Shown here one piece after another: positions 7,536 through 16,327 of a DNA stretch of 64,000 nt. Every line of letters begins with the position of its first letter. Positions within the stretch are counted from its first letter, which is position 1. A program made the position numbers and the translations under genes. The DNA comes from Planctomycetota bacterium. Lineage in GTDB: Bacteria > Planctomycetota > UBA8108 > JACQVS01. The notes under the pieces are model-generated. The model was not told where the DNA came from. It saw only the letters and a list, made by a program, of their open reading frames with translations, and ran no database searches. The stretch covers positions 30,639 to 94,638 of the forward strand of contig JANQLS010000175.1 in assembly GCA_028280485.1 (NCBI GenBank), given 5' to 3'.

Positions 7536-8975
7536 ATGCCCCTACGTCGAATGAAGTTTGTCAGCTTGATTTTCACAATGATGCTCTGCTGGAGTCGAAT
7601 TCATGCCATCGATGTAGAAATCCTCTTTCGTGTGGATTTGAGCGATGAAATTGACTTCAACGGTTTTGATCCTCAGAGTGATAGCGTGACTGTTAAGGGG
7701 AACTTTAATAATTGGGCGGGATGTGTGGGGCAAGAGATGTCGGACTTGGATCAAGATGGAATCTATGAAATCGAGATCCAATTTCAAAATCAGTCGGTGG
7801 GGCAAACCTATGAATTTAAGTACAACATTTGCAATCGCGATAAGTGGGAAGATCGCATTTCGAATCGATCGATTTCACTCACTGGGGCCGAAGTCGACAC
7901 GGATGGAGATGGATTTGTCGAAGCTGAATTTCTTGGGATCTTTAACCATACTGGGAATGAACCGGTAGAACGAGCAGATATTGAAGTGACCTTTAAGTTG
8001 GATATGAGCGTTCAAGAAGAGCTTGAGCGCTTTGACCCTGAGATTCAGTCTCCGGTGGTAAGAGGGTCTTTTAACGAGTGGAATTGTTCGAGCTTCATGG
8101 AAGATCCGGATGGCGATGGTGTTTATGAGATTCAACTCACCTTTTTTGACCACCCCATCGGGAACCAAGAATTTAAATTTAATCTCGGCTGTTCAGAATC
8201 CCATTGGGAAACAATACAAAATCGTACCTTTCATATTTGGGGGGACGAGGCCGATCTGGACAATGATGGTTTTCTCGATATCGAGGTCGATTTACTCTTT
8301 TATGATGATGTTCAACCCACCTCTCTTTTGTGCGATGTCGAAGTCTTATTTCAAGTGGATATGAGAGCACAAATTGAGAATGTCGAGTTTAACCCGGAGT
8401 TCGATCAAGTCGTGGTTCGAGGGGCGTTTAATAATTGGAGTTGCTCTGATCCCTTTGAAGATTCAAATGGAGATGGAATCTATCAACTCGAAATTCCAAT
8501 GCGAGATCTTCAGCCGGGGGTCCAAGAATACAAATACAATATCAATTGTTCGAATGAGCGTTGGGAGGCCCGACCCAATCGATCCTTTGATGTGTCTTGC
8601 TTTGAACTCGACGAGGACCAAGATCAGTACGGAGATATTTTAATTCCAACAGTAGGGTTCGATGACGAAACCAGGGAGCGAGGACCAGCCTTCATTCGGG
8701 GAGATGCTGATGGTAATGGAAAGATCGAAATTGCCGATGTCGTTATTAATTTGTCTTACCAATTTTTAGGTACGATTCAACCGGAGTGCTTCGATGCTTT
8801 TGACGCCGATGACTCCGGTACACTAGAAATCTCTGATCCCATACTGGTGATTTCCTATCAATTTCTGGGCAATTCTCCCATTCCACCGCCGAACTCGTGT
8901 GATGATCCGGGGGATTTAGATCTAGATGAATTGGATTGTGAGGGGAGTGATTTCTGTGAAGGTTTCATGGACTAG
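7536..8975 (+). CDS. Secreted protein with three CBM20-like modules and a dockerin-like C-terminus
   Basis: About 480 residues. Starts at 7527 (GTG), 7536 or 7551 (ATG) are possible. The last two place a clear signal peptide ending WSRIHA at the front, and none has a strong ribosome-binding site. Three homologous modules of about 115 residues follow (about 25-140, 148-263, 267-380). Each has FNxW (FNNWAGC, FNEWNCS, FNNWSCS), a DPDGDGVYEI-type acidic loop and EFKFN/EYKYN strands. This is the beta-sandwich pattern of CBM20/E-set starch-binding modules. The end (about 387-472) has two dockerin-like calcium repeats (GDADGNGKIEIADVV, DADDSGTLEISDPI) each followed by LSYQFLG-type helices. Inferred role: carbohydrate binding at or outside the cell surface. 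No catalytic domain is visible. Confidence 0.8.
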   Translation: MPLRRMKFVSLIFTMMLCWSRIHAIDVEILFRVDLSDEIDFNGFDPQSDSVTVKGNFNNWAGCVGQEMSDLDQDGIYEIEIQFQNQSVGQTYEFKYNICNRDKWEDRISNRSISLTGAEVDTDGDGFVEAEFLGIFNHTGNEPVERADIEVTFKLDMSVQEELERFDPEIQSPVVRGSFNEWNCSSFMEDPDGDGVYEIQLTFFDHPIGNQEFKFNLGCSESHWETIQNRTFHIWGDEADLDNDGFLDIEVDLLFYDDVQPTSLLCDVEVLFQVDMRAQIENVEFNPEFDQVVVRGAFNNWSCSDPFEDSNGDGIYQLEIPMRDLQPGVQEYKYNINCSNERWEARPNRSFDVSCFELDEDQDQYGDILIPTVGFDDETRERGPAFIRGDADGNGKIEIADVVINLSYQFLGTIQPECFDAFDADDSGTLEISDPILVISYQFLGNSPIPPPNSCDDPGDLDLDELDCEGSDFCEGFMD

Positions 8976-9094
8976 TTTTTTTCCGTGTCTTGAATTTATA
9001 GCGAACATCTAAAAATGTTTTGAAAATAGATTAAGGAGTGACGTTGCATTTAATGATTTTTACTCTTTTTCAGATACTCGCCATTTAACTTTCA

Positions 9095-9163
9095 GGCAAG
9101 AAAATGGTGGCAAGAAGATAAGAAACATTAGAGGGTGAAATTTTCTTGCCCCTATTTTCTTGC
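9095..9163. repeat. Inverted repeat of GGCAAGAAAATGG type
   Basis: The 469-base gap 8976-9444 is AT-rich and holds one structured feature. Arms at 9095-9116 and 9143-9163 pair as GCAAGAAAATgGtGGCAAGAA with two or three mismatches. I recall similar GGCAAGAAAATGGGGGCAAGAA repeats as common between planctomycete genes, but could not check this. Nothing else in the gap stands out. Confidence 0.55.
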
Positions 9164-9444
9164 TTATATTCTTAATTTCAGTCGCTCAATATATAAGAAA
9201 TTTATGCAGTTATTCTCTGATTCATAGACAGTGTTAAATTCAATAATTCAGGTCTTTATCCATGTAGAGTGAAATTCAAATTTTCAATCTAAAGCCGATC
9301 TTTTATAGACTTAAATTCTTACCTTCAAATTTGTTTTAATGTCTACTGAGAATGTAGCGAACTCTATTTTCTTGGTACGAATTTGTAGAGCTTGAACTTT
9401 TCTATGATTCCAACACTTCGAGGGAGAAAAGCTCTTTTTATTTT

Positions 9445-10626
9445 TTACTTCAAATTTTCAAACCAAACTACATTCTTACTCTGGTGCCCTGCGATCAAGA
9501 CATCTAAATCTTTATCCCCATCCATATCGACGACTCGAATATCGTAGGACCCTTGGTCTTTTCCGATGAGATGGCGCGTGAACTGACCTTTACCATTATT
9601 TTCGTACCAGACGGCGGTTCCTTTATCTCCTCTTCCGCACGTGATGATATCGACATCTTTATCTCCATCAAAATCAAGGGTCACTAAGCTGTGAGGGCCT
9701 TCGAGGTCGGGATCGATTTCTATCGCTTTAAACTTGGGCCCTTTAAACCATAAGACCCCCTTAGAGTGGCCTCGAGTGGCGATGAAATCCATAATGCCAT
9801 CGCCGTTGACATCTTCAGGATGGATATTGGAAGCACCGGGTTGCTTGTCGGATAAGAGATGTTTTTTCCAGGGTTGCGTCGGATCTTTGGGCTGCTCCCA
9901 CCAAGCGAACCATTCTCCTCCGGGGAATCCTGGCCCTCCCTTAGCGCCGCAACTGATATCGGGACGACCGTCTTTATTCACATCTCCAAATCCCATGTAG
10001 TGAGAACCACCAGGTGCATCTTGATGCGCAAAGACGTGACGTTTCCAGGGTGAATCAGAATGAGGATTTTTGGGACTTTCAAGCCACACGATCGAATTAG
10101 GGAACGGAGTATGTTGCTTCGTTCTAAAGGAGTTGGCGATGACATCGAGTTTGCCATCTCGATTCACGTCACCCGTGATGAGGCAGTGAGTACCCAGGAT
10201 CTCATCGTCGACAGTTCGGTATTTCCAGGCTTGACCGCTGAAGGGCTCATCGGGGCATTCCAACCAAAATACAGTCTGATTACTTCCGATGAGATCCATG
10301 TCTCCATCTTGGTCGACATCGAGTAAACAACTGTGGATGCATCCCGGCCGGGGTTTTCGTTTTGAATTTCCCGTACCAAATTTATGAATAGAAGTACGTT
10401 TCCAATTCGGTCCTTTGAATAAGTACGCATGCCCGTTGAAGGTGGCGATGATGTCGATATGACCATCTTTGTCAAAATCACTGGCAACGACAGAGTTGAT
10501 GGAGCCTCTCATGGGAGAGACGATCGTGTGCTTCTTCCATCGAGGGGCGCCGGTTGGCTCAGTGAGAAAAGCGTTAAAAGTAAAAGGAATGGCGAGGGCG
10601 ATCAGGAATACTAAACGGTGAGTCAT
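9445..10626 (-). CDS. Secreted FG-GAP/VCBS-repeat beta-propeller protein
   Basis: 393 residues with an N-terminal signal peptide (LVFLIALAIPFTFNAFL). Repeats of about 45-50 residues each contain a calcium-type loop: DFDKDGHIDII, DVDQDGDMDLI, DVNRDGKLDVI, DVNKDGRPDIS, DVNGDGIMDFI, DFDGDKDVDII, DMDGDKDLDVL. Seven loops suit a seven-bladed integrin-like propeller, and WLE/WFE strands recur between them. In planctomycetes such proteins are exported and usually annotated only as FG-GAP or VCBS repeat proteins; ligand or enzyme activity is unknown. The gene stands alone on the minus strand. Confidence 0.85.
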   Translation of the reverse strand: MTHRLVFLIALAIPFTFNAFLTEPTGAPRWKKHTIVSPMRGSINSVVASDFDKDGHIDIIATFNGHAYLFKGPNWKRTSIHKFGTGNSKRKPRPGCIHSCLLDVDQDGDMDLIGSNQTVFWLECPDEPFSGQAWKYRTVDDEILGTHCLITGDVNRDGKLDVIANSFRTKQHTPFPNSIVWLESPKNPHSDSPWKRHVFAHQDAPGGSHYMGFGDVNKDGRPDISCGAKGGPGFPGGEWFAWWEQPKDPTQPWKKHLLSDKQPGASNIHPEDVNGDGIMDFIATRGHSKGVLWFKGPKFKAIEIDPDLEGPHSLVTLDFDGDKDVDIITCGRGDKGTAVWYENNGKGQFTRHLIGKDQGSYDIRVVDMDGDKDLDVLIAGHQSKNVVWFENLK

Positions 10627-10700
10627 TATTTAAATCAAATTATGAAGGAGTGAACTCAAGGGTGAGGATTGTTGACAAAAGCTCATCCATCGTACGCGCT

Positions 10701-11369
10701 TTAACGGATGACTTCAAGGTGACGCCAGCCTCTAAGCTGTCGAAATTTATTGGTATTAAATCGATCAGCAACAATCTCATCAAATTCCATTTCAGTGACC
10801 GGGTTTTGGAAAATGAGAGCATCGAGTAAAGCCGCTAAGCCTAAGATGCCGGGTTTACAATTTTTATGAAGGACAATCTCTGCCACGTATCTTTGGTCAG
10901 GGTACTTAATACGATCTTTATTGGAATCGGTGAGAAGTTTCCAGGCTTCATAGAGAGGTTTTAAATTTGCATCTTGAGTCTTTCGTAATGCTTTCACGAT
11001 TTCCTTTTGTAATTCTGTTGTACGCTCGCGATTCACCGTCCAGAGGGCGAGAGGAAATTTAGTTAGATAAATTCGAGAGGGGGAAGAAATATCCCTGGAA
11101 TAAGGACGAAGAGGGGCGCGATGAAAATAGACGCCTCCTGTCTCCACTCGACTTTCGATGAGCACTTCGATGAGTCTGGGAGTTAATCGGGGAGAATTTT
11201 TCTCTACTAAGTAAGCTAAAGCTGTGGAACGAATGGATTCATCTTCAGATTGTAATCGATAAAGATGCCAACGTTCGAGGAGAGGGCCTTTGAAGGCGAA
11301 TAAAGATAAGACGACAAGGGTGATCCCAGTTAGGAGGATGAACCCGGTGATCTTTTTTGATTTTTTCAT
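10701..11369 (-). CDS. Hypothetical membrane-anchored protein
   Basis: 222 residues. A basic start (MKKSKK) and one hydrophobic segment (about 8-27) give an N-terminal anchor or signal. The next 35 residues (SEDESIRSTALAYLVEKNSPRLTPRLIEVLIES) resemble a single HEAT-type helical pair. A helical region with LRKTQDANLKPLYEAWKLL and a C-terminal region (GILGLAALLDALIF) follow. No family was recognised. It follows the FG-GAP gene region with about 75 bases between them, so the pair may be expressed together, this one first. Confidence 0.6.
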   Translation of the reverse strand: MKKSKKITGFILLTGITLVVLSLFAFKGPLLERWHLYRLQSEDESIRSTALAYLVEKNSPRLTPRLIEVLIESRVETGGVYFHRAPLRPYSRDISSPSRIYLTKFPLALWTVNRERTTELQKEIVKALRKTQDANLKPLYEAWKLLTDSNKDRIKYPDQRYVAEIVLHKNCKPGILGLAALLDALIFQNPVTEMEFDEIVADRFNTNKFRQLRGWRHLEVIR

Positions 11370-11423
11370 TTTGAGGGAATCCTAAAGGGACGTTTTGTCA
11401 AGTAATTATAGTCGGCTCACTCC

Positions 11424-11588
11424 GAGGTTGTGAATTTTTAAAGACTTCCAATTTAACTAGCCCGAAGCGCTAGCGAGGGGCCGGAATGAAAACCTTGGCC
11501 CCTCGCTAGCGCTTCGGGCTAGTTAAGGTCTTATTGCGATTAGATAGGAATCCGATTCTAACTAAGCTTGATAAAAATTCACAGCCTC
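11424..11588. repeat. Nested inverted-repeat element (MITE-like), copy 2
   Basis: The clearest copy of the family, lying in the 485-base gap 11370-11854. Outer ends are GAGGTTGTGAATTTTTA (11424-11440) and TAAAAATTCACAGCCTC (11572-11588), inverted with one mismatch. The inner palindrome has perfect 30-bp arms (11453-11482 and 11497-11526, TTAACTAGCCCGAAGCGC...). Also in the gap are a CCGGCTCAGAGGCTGAGCCGAC hairpin near 11693-11714 and a stray AGCGCTACAG. No target-site duplication is obvious. Confidence 0.75.
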
Positions 11589-11854
11589 ACCCTGATCCGG
11601 GACGGAATCGGAATAGCGCTACAGAATCAAAAGAGCATTCCTCGTCGTTTGAAATGCATTCGGAATAGATAATCTTTTTCGGAATCCAAGAACCGGCTCA
11701 GAGGCTGAGCCGACTTCTATGGAAAATGAATTTCAGTCAATATAGATCACTTTATTGTGTTATTTAAGTTTCCAGATTTCTATGATGATCTTCAAATCTC
11801 AATTTCTTCCATCATTAAAATGAACCCCTTTCCTTAAATGAGACCTATCAAATC

Positions 11855-13213
11855 ATGTTGCGAAAAGAAAATAAAAAACTCCTGACTACCTGCGGGCTTA
11901 TGGTCTTTACAATCTCGTTACTGACCGTAACCTCAGAATCCAACGAAATCAAAAACAACTGGCACCACTGGCGAGGTCCTGAAGCTAATGGTGTGGCTCG
12001 AACGGCGAATCCTCCATTGAAATGGAGTGAGATGAAGAACATTAAATGGAAAATGCCCATCGAGGGGCAAGGAACTTCAACTCCGATCATATGGGGGAAT
12101 AAAGTGTTCCTCTTAACTTGCGTTGATACAGGAATCGTCGATCCCAAGTTGCCGAAGCCCGAAGATCAACCCAAACGAGTCTTCGGTATCACTTACCCCA
12201 ACACCCTTCGAGAATTTGTCGTTCTTTGTCTCAATCGAAAGACCGGTGAAAAAATCTGGGGGAAGACCGCTACGAAAGGAATTCCTCACGAAGGGCACCA
12301 CGGGGATAACGATTTTGCTTCCGCTTCTCCGACGACAGATGGGAAGCGTTTGTATTGTTGGTTTGGTTCCGCAGGATTGTTTGTCTACGATTTAAATGGG
12401 AACAAACTCTGGGATCGTAATCTCGGAAAAGTTTTCATGGAAGCCAGTTTGGGGGAAGGTTGTTCTCCTGTGGTTCATAACGATCGAGTGATCATCGTTC
12501 GGGACCAACGCAAACAATCTTATATCGAAGTTCTCGATGCCAAAACGGGCGATACGGTGTGGAAAAAAGAGCGCGAAGAACCTGGAGCCTGGGCAACACC
12601 CTTAGTGGTTGAACACAGCGGAAAGACTCAGGTGATCACTTCGGCAGCCAATAAGGTGAGAAGTTATGACTTAAAAAATGGAGATATTATTTGGGAGTGT
12701 GGTGGACTTAGCAGTAATGCGATCCCTTCCCCGGTTCGAGATAAAGATCTCGTTTATTGTATGAGTGGCTACAAAGGCTATTCCGCTTTGGCTCTTCCCT
12801 TGTCAGCAAAGGGGGACATCACAGGTTCCAAGAAGATTGCTTGGTCATTGAATCGAGGTACTCCCTATATTCCTTCCCCCGTTCTCTACGATGGCTTGCT
12901 TTACTTCAATCAATCCAACCGGGCCATCTTTACTTGTGTTGATTCACAGTCGGGAAAGATTGTCATGGAGCGCACCCGAATCCCTGGGCTTCAAAACGTC
13001 TACGCATCTCCGGTAGGGGCCAAGGACCGCGTTTACATCACGGGCCGCAATGGTAAGACGGTCGTTTTAAAGAAGGGGAAGAAGCTTGAGGTCTTGGCTG
13101 AAAATCAACTCGATGATACCTTCGACGCTTCGGCGGCGATTGTCGGCAATCAAATCTTCCTGAGAGGCAAGACTTGGTTGTATTGCATTCAAGATAAGTC
13201 GGCTAAAAACTAA
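11855..13213 (+). CDS. Secreted PQQ-like beta-propeller repeat protein
   Basis: 452 residues. The N-terminal hydrophobic segment (TTCGLMVFTISLLTVT) acts as signal or anchor. The mature start NNWHHWRGPEANGVA is the WRG-type opening typical of planctomycete outer-membrane-assembly/PQQ-like propellers. Repeated propeller strands follow: GEKIWGKTA, GNKLWDRNL, GDTVWKKER, GDIIWECGG and SGKIVMERT, each with the (D/N)xxxGxxxW core. These proteins are quinoprotein-fold but in planctomycetes mostly lack evidence for PQQ binding. Role unknown, likely periplasmic. It is convergent with the formate dehydrogenase operon, and palindromic repeats plus a terminator lie between them. A related gene is at 62551. 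Confidence 0.85.
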   Translation: MLRKENKKLLTTCGLMVFTISLLTVTSESNEIKNNWHHWRGPEANGVARTANPPLKWSEMKNIKWKMPIEGQGTSTPIIWGNKVFLLTCVDTGIVDPKLPKPEDQPKRVFGITYPNTLREFVVLCLNRKTGEKIWGKTATKGIPHEGHHGDNDFASASPTTDGKRLYCWFGSAGLFVYDLNGNKLWDRNLGKVFMEASLGEGCSPVVHNDRVIIVRDQRKQSYIEVLDAKTGDTVWKKEREEPGAWATPLVVEHSGKTQVITSAANKVRSYDLKNGDIIWECGGLSSNAIPSPVRDKDLVYCMSGYKGYSALALPLSAKGDITGSKKIAWSLNRGTPYIPSPVLYDGLLYFNQSNRAIFTCVDSQSGKIVMERTRIPGLQNVYASPVGAKDRVYITGRNGKTVVLKKGKKLEVLAENQLDDTFDASAAIVGNQIFLRGKTWLYCIQDKSAKN

Positions 13214-13236
13214 CCTAAGTTTTCTTTGAAAATCAT

Positions 13237-13317
13237 CCCCTCGCTAGCGCTTCGGGCGAGTTAATAAATGGTATTCCTAGCTTAACTAGTTAACTAGCCC
13301 GAAGCGCTAGCGAGGGG
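13237..13317. repeat. Palindromic repeat, GCTAGCGCTTCGGGC family
   Basis: Arms at 13237-13264 and 13290-13317 are 28 bp with one mismatch, in the opposite orientation to copies at 4626 and 11453 (CCCCTCGC outward). This is part of the 346-base gap 13214-13559. The outer TAAAAATTCACAGCCTC ends are absent here. Confidence 0.75.
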
Positions 13318-13379
13318 AAAGTTATCGTTTGTTCCCTCTCGAGTAATAGAATCTGACGAGAGAAAAGCAAAATTAATTA

Positions 13380-13450
13380 TCCCGTCGCTTACGCTCCGGG
13401 CTAGTTAAGGTTGAAGTGGCGTTAGCTAGCCCGGAGCGTAAGCGACGGGA
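13380..13450. repeat. Palindromic repeat, GTCGCTTACGCTCCGGGC variant
   Basis: 25-bp perfect arms (13380-13404 and 13426-13450), a sequence variant of the neighbouring palindrome with the same CCC...GGGCTAG frame. The two palindromes sit back to back between convergent genes. Confidence 0.75.
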
Positions 13451-13495
13451 TCTTAAATGCGATTTAACTTTGGAATTTGAATATCTCCCCGAAAT

Positions 13496-13540
13496 AAAAA
13501 AGCGTGAGAGCCCCTAGCAGACTCTCACGCTTTTATTTTT
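13496..13540. terminator. Bidirectional rho-independent terminator
   Basis: A 9-bp perfect stem GCGTGAGAG (13502-13510) / CTCTCACGC (13522-13530) has a run of A on the left and TTTTATTTTT on the right. It lies between the PQQ-like gene and the formate dehydrogenase operon and can stop both. Confidence 0.85.
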
Positions 13541-13559
13541 GAAAATTAGGTTCCTTCAC

Positions 13560-16322
13560 TCAGGATTTCACCGGTTCAATCCTAACTGGGCACACCTTCA
13601 ACTCAGCCGTTTGAGTCACGGGGTCGTAACCCGATCCCGTCAAAACATTGACGGGAACATCGCTAAAACTAAAGCTTGAGAAGACGGTGCCTTTAGGTGA
13701 ACGAGCGGTCGCTTCAACGCGAATTTTTACTGAGCCTCGTTGGCTCGAAAGTAAACACCAATCGCCATCCTTTAATCCTAAACTCATGACATCTTCAGGG
13801 TGAATCTCCAAGGATTCGCCTGGTAGTAAATAATCGATTCCCGCAGATCGTCCCGTTTGAGTATGAGTGTGATAAGACTGTAGCCTTCTTCCCGTGGTCA
13901 GCCAGATGGGAAAGTCTTCGCTGATCGTTTCAGCGGGGTCCCGATAGACGACTTTGGTAAAGATCCCTCTTCCATTTTCAAACTTCTCTTGGTGCAAAGT
14001 GGGAGTTCCAGGATGACCTTTATAAGGAACGGGCCACTGATATTCACCTTTGTCGATGAGATCCCAGTCTAAACCTTGATAGAGAGGAGAAAGACTGCAA
14101 AGTTCGTTGAACACTTCCTTGGCCGAGGAGAACTCGAATCCCGGAATGTTCATACGCTGGGCAATTTGCGAGATAATCCACCAATCGGGTTTGGCCTCTC
14201 CCACTGGGGGAACGGCTGCTCGTAATCGTTGAACTCGGCGTTCCGTGTTTGTACAGACGCCATCCGTTTCGGCCCAGGAAGTCGCAGGAAAAACCACATC
14301 CGCCAATTCAGTGGTCTCATTCATAAAAAGATCGATCACCACCAAATGATCTAAACTTTCTAAAGCGTGCTGGCAGTGATTACGGTCCGGATCGCTGACA
14401 ACAGTGTTTTCACCGTCGATGAGCATCGCCCGAATACCGTCTCCACATTGGTCGAAGGCCGTTACTTTGGTGATACCATTTTCCAAATCGATATCACGGC
14501 CATAGTGTTTCTCGAACTTCTCTTGATGCTCGGGCTTAGTGACCGCTTGAAAACCAGGATAGTTATTGGGAAGTCCTCCGGCATCTCCACAACCTTGCAC
14601 GTTGTTCTGGCCGCGCATGGGATTGATTCCCGAGCCCTCTTTGCCGATGTTTCCCGTCATCAAGGCTAAGTTACAAAGGCTTTTTACATTGTCGACACCA
14701 CAGATGTGTTCGGTGATGCCTAGGGTGTAATAGATCGCCGAGGGTTGACCTTGACCGTACCAAAGAGCCGCTTTTTCGATATCTTCAGCCGGTACTCCGC
14801 AGATGGATTGAGCCCATTTCGGAGTAAATTCACCGAGATGCTTGAAGAAGTCTTCAGCGTCTCGAGTTCTATTTTCAACAAAGGACTGGTCGACCAAGCC
14901 TTCGCGTTGAATGACATGAGCCATCCCTAAGAGCAAAGCCACGTCGGTGCCCACCGTGAGAGGGAGGTAGAGATCAGCCATCTCGGCTAAGTCGATTCGC
15001 CGAGGATCGGCAACGATCAACTTGGCTCCTTTCGCGATCGCTCTTTTCAAACGGGTAGCAGCGACGGGATGACATTCCGTCATGTTGGTGCCGATGCAAA
15101 AAATGACATCGGGTTTTTCCATGTCGACCAAAGGATTCGACATAGCGCCTCGACCGATCGTAGCCGCCAGACCGGCGACAGTAGGAGCGTGTCAGGCACG
15201 GGAACAGTTATCGATATAATTCGTTCCGAATCCGGATCGTATCCATTTTTGAAGTGTATAAGCCGCTTCCGATGGTGCTCGACCACTCGCGATGGCATAG
15301 ACGCTGTGACGCCCGTGTTCGTCTAAAGCCTTCAAGAAACCATCCGCGGCTCGTTGAAGGGCTTCTTCCCATTCGGCCTCATGAAGTTCACCGTCTTCTC
15401 TTCGAATGAGGGGTTTCTTGAGTCGGTCGGGATTTTGGACAAAATCAAAAGCAAATTGACCTTTAACGCAAAGCGCACCTTCATTCGCAGGTCCATCCAT
15501 CGCTGGTTGAACGGCGACCAAACGATCTTCTTGTGTAACTAAGTCGACCGAACATCCCACACCGCAGTAAGTACAAATGGTGCGTGTCTTTTGAAGTTCT
15601 CCGTCTTGCCCCTCAGCTCGCAGGGCCTTGCGATCGGCTAAAGCACCGGTGGGGCAAGTTTGTACACATTGACCGCAGAAGGTACATGCCGAATCTTTGA
15701 GAAGCCCATCGAATTCCGTCGTGATTTGCGTTTCGAAACCGCGGCCTTTGATGCTGATAGCGTAGTCACCTTCTTGTTCGGCACAAACCCGAACGCAGCG
15801 ATAACAAGAGATACACTTATTGTAGTCGCGGAGGATAAACGGATTATCGTCTTCAAATTTTGAACATCCCGATTGAGCGCCCTGAAAACGCCCCGTATCA
15901 GCACCGTAACGATCGACGAGAGTGCTGAGCTCTTGGGATGCGTAGCCTCGAAGAGGGTCGACCTCTATTCCATCGTTTTCAGAGACCACCATCTCCAACA
16001 AAACTTTGCGATGTTCTTCAATCGCTGGAGTTTTTGTTTTTATAGACATCCCCGGCTGAGCTTGAGTCGTACAGGAAGCCACTGGGTTTCGGGCGCCCTC
16101 CAATTCTACGACACAAAGGCGGCAAGCCCCGAAAGGTTCCAAGCGAGGGTCGTAGCAAAGGGTTGGCACTTCCTTACGATGGCGTTCCGCCACCTCGTAG
16201 ATGGTTTCTCCAGCAAAGAAGGTGACCTCTTCACCATCTAAGGTGAGAGTCAACGTTTCTTGCCCTTGGGGTTTTGAATCAGGGTCGGATTGTTTATTTT
16301 GGAGATGCGTTGGAGGAGTCAT
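13560..16322 (-). CDS. fdhA: NAD-dependent formate dehydrogenase catalytic subunit, selenoprotein (in-frame UGA = Sec377)
   Basis: Oxidises formate to CO2 at a molybdenum/tungsten bis-MGD site. ATG is at 16322. An in-frame TGA at 15192-15194 would split it into 376 and 527-residue pieces, but reading through gives a continuous 920-residue protein. The bases between the two pieces encode HAPTVAGLAATIGRGA in frame. The family pattern is C/U-H-x-x-[ST]-V-A-x-L, so the TGA sits exactly where E. coli FdhF has Sec140. Order: NuoG-like 2Fe-2S domain (CYDPRLEPFGACRLCVVE), two 4Fe-4S motifs (CISCYRCVRVC, CTFCGQCVQTC), 4Fe-4S MGD-domain motif CTYCGVGC, Mo-pterin oxidoreductase core, MGD-binding C-terminal domain. 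The stop of the diaphorase gene is 5 bases upstream. A nonsense mutation is the alternative, but the SECIS-like hairpin argues against it. Confidence 0.9.
15163..15194 (-). promoter_or_regulatory. Bacterial SECIS-like element at the Sec codon
   Basis: On the transcript, UGA (15194-15192) is followed after 18 nt by a loop GGUCU (15173-15169). It is closed by CGCC/GGCG (15177-15174 with 15168-15165) and extended by a U-G and a G-C pair. E. coli fdhF also has GGUCU at its SECIS loop. Spacing and the G in the first loop positions fit the general bacterial SECIS model as I know it. Confidence 0.8.
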
Positions 16323-16327
16323 AACAC

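Noticed and set aside
15144..15194. Formate dehydrogenase gene as a frameshifted or nonsense pseudogene
   Set aside because: No frame change is needed; a single TGA lies at the Sec position and a SECIS-like hairpin follows.
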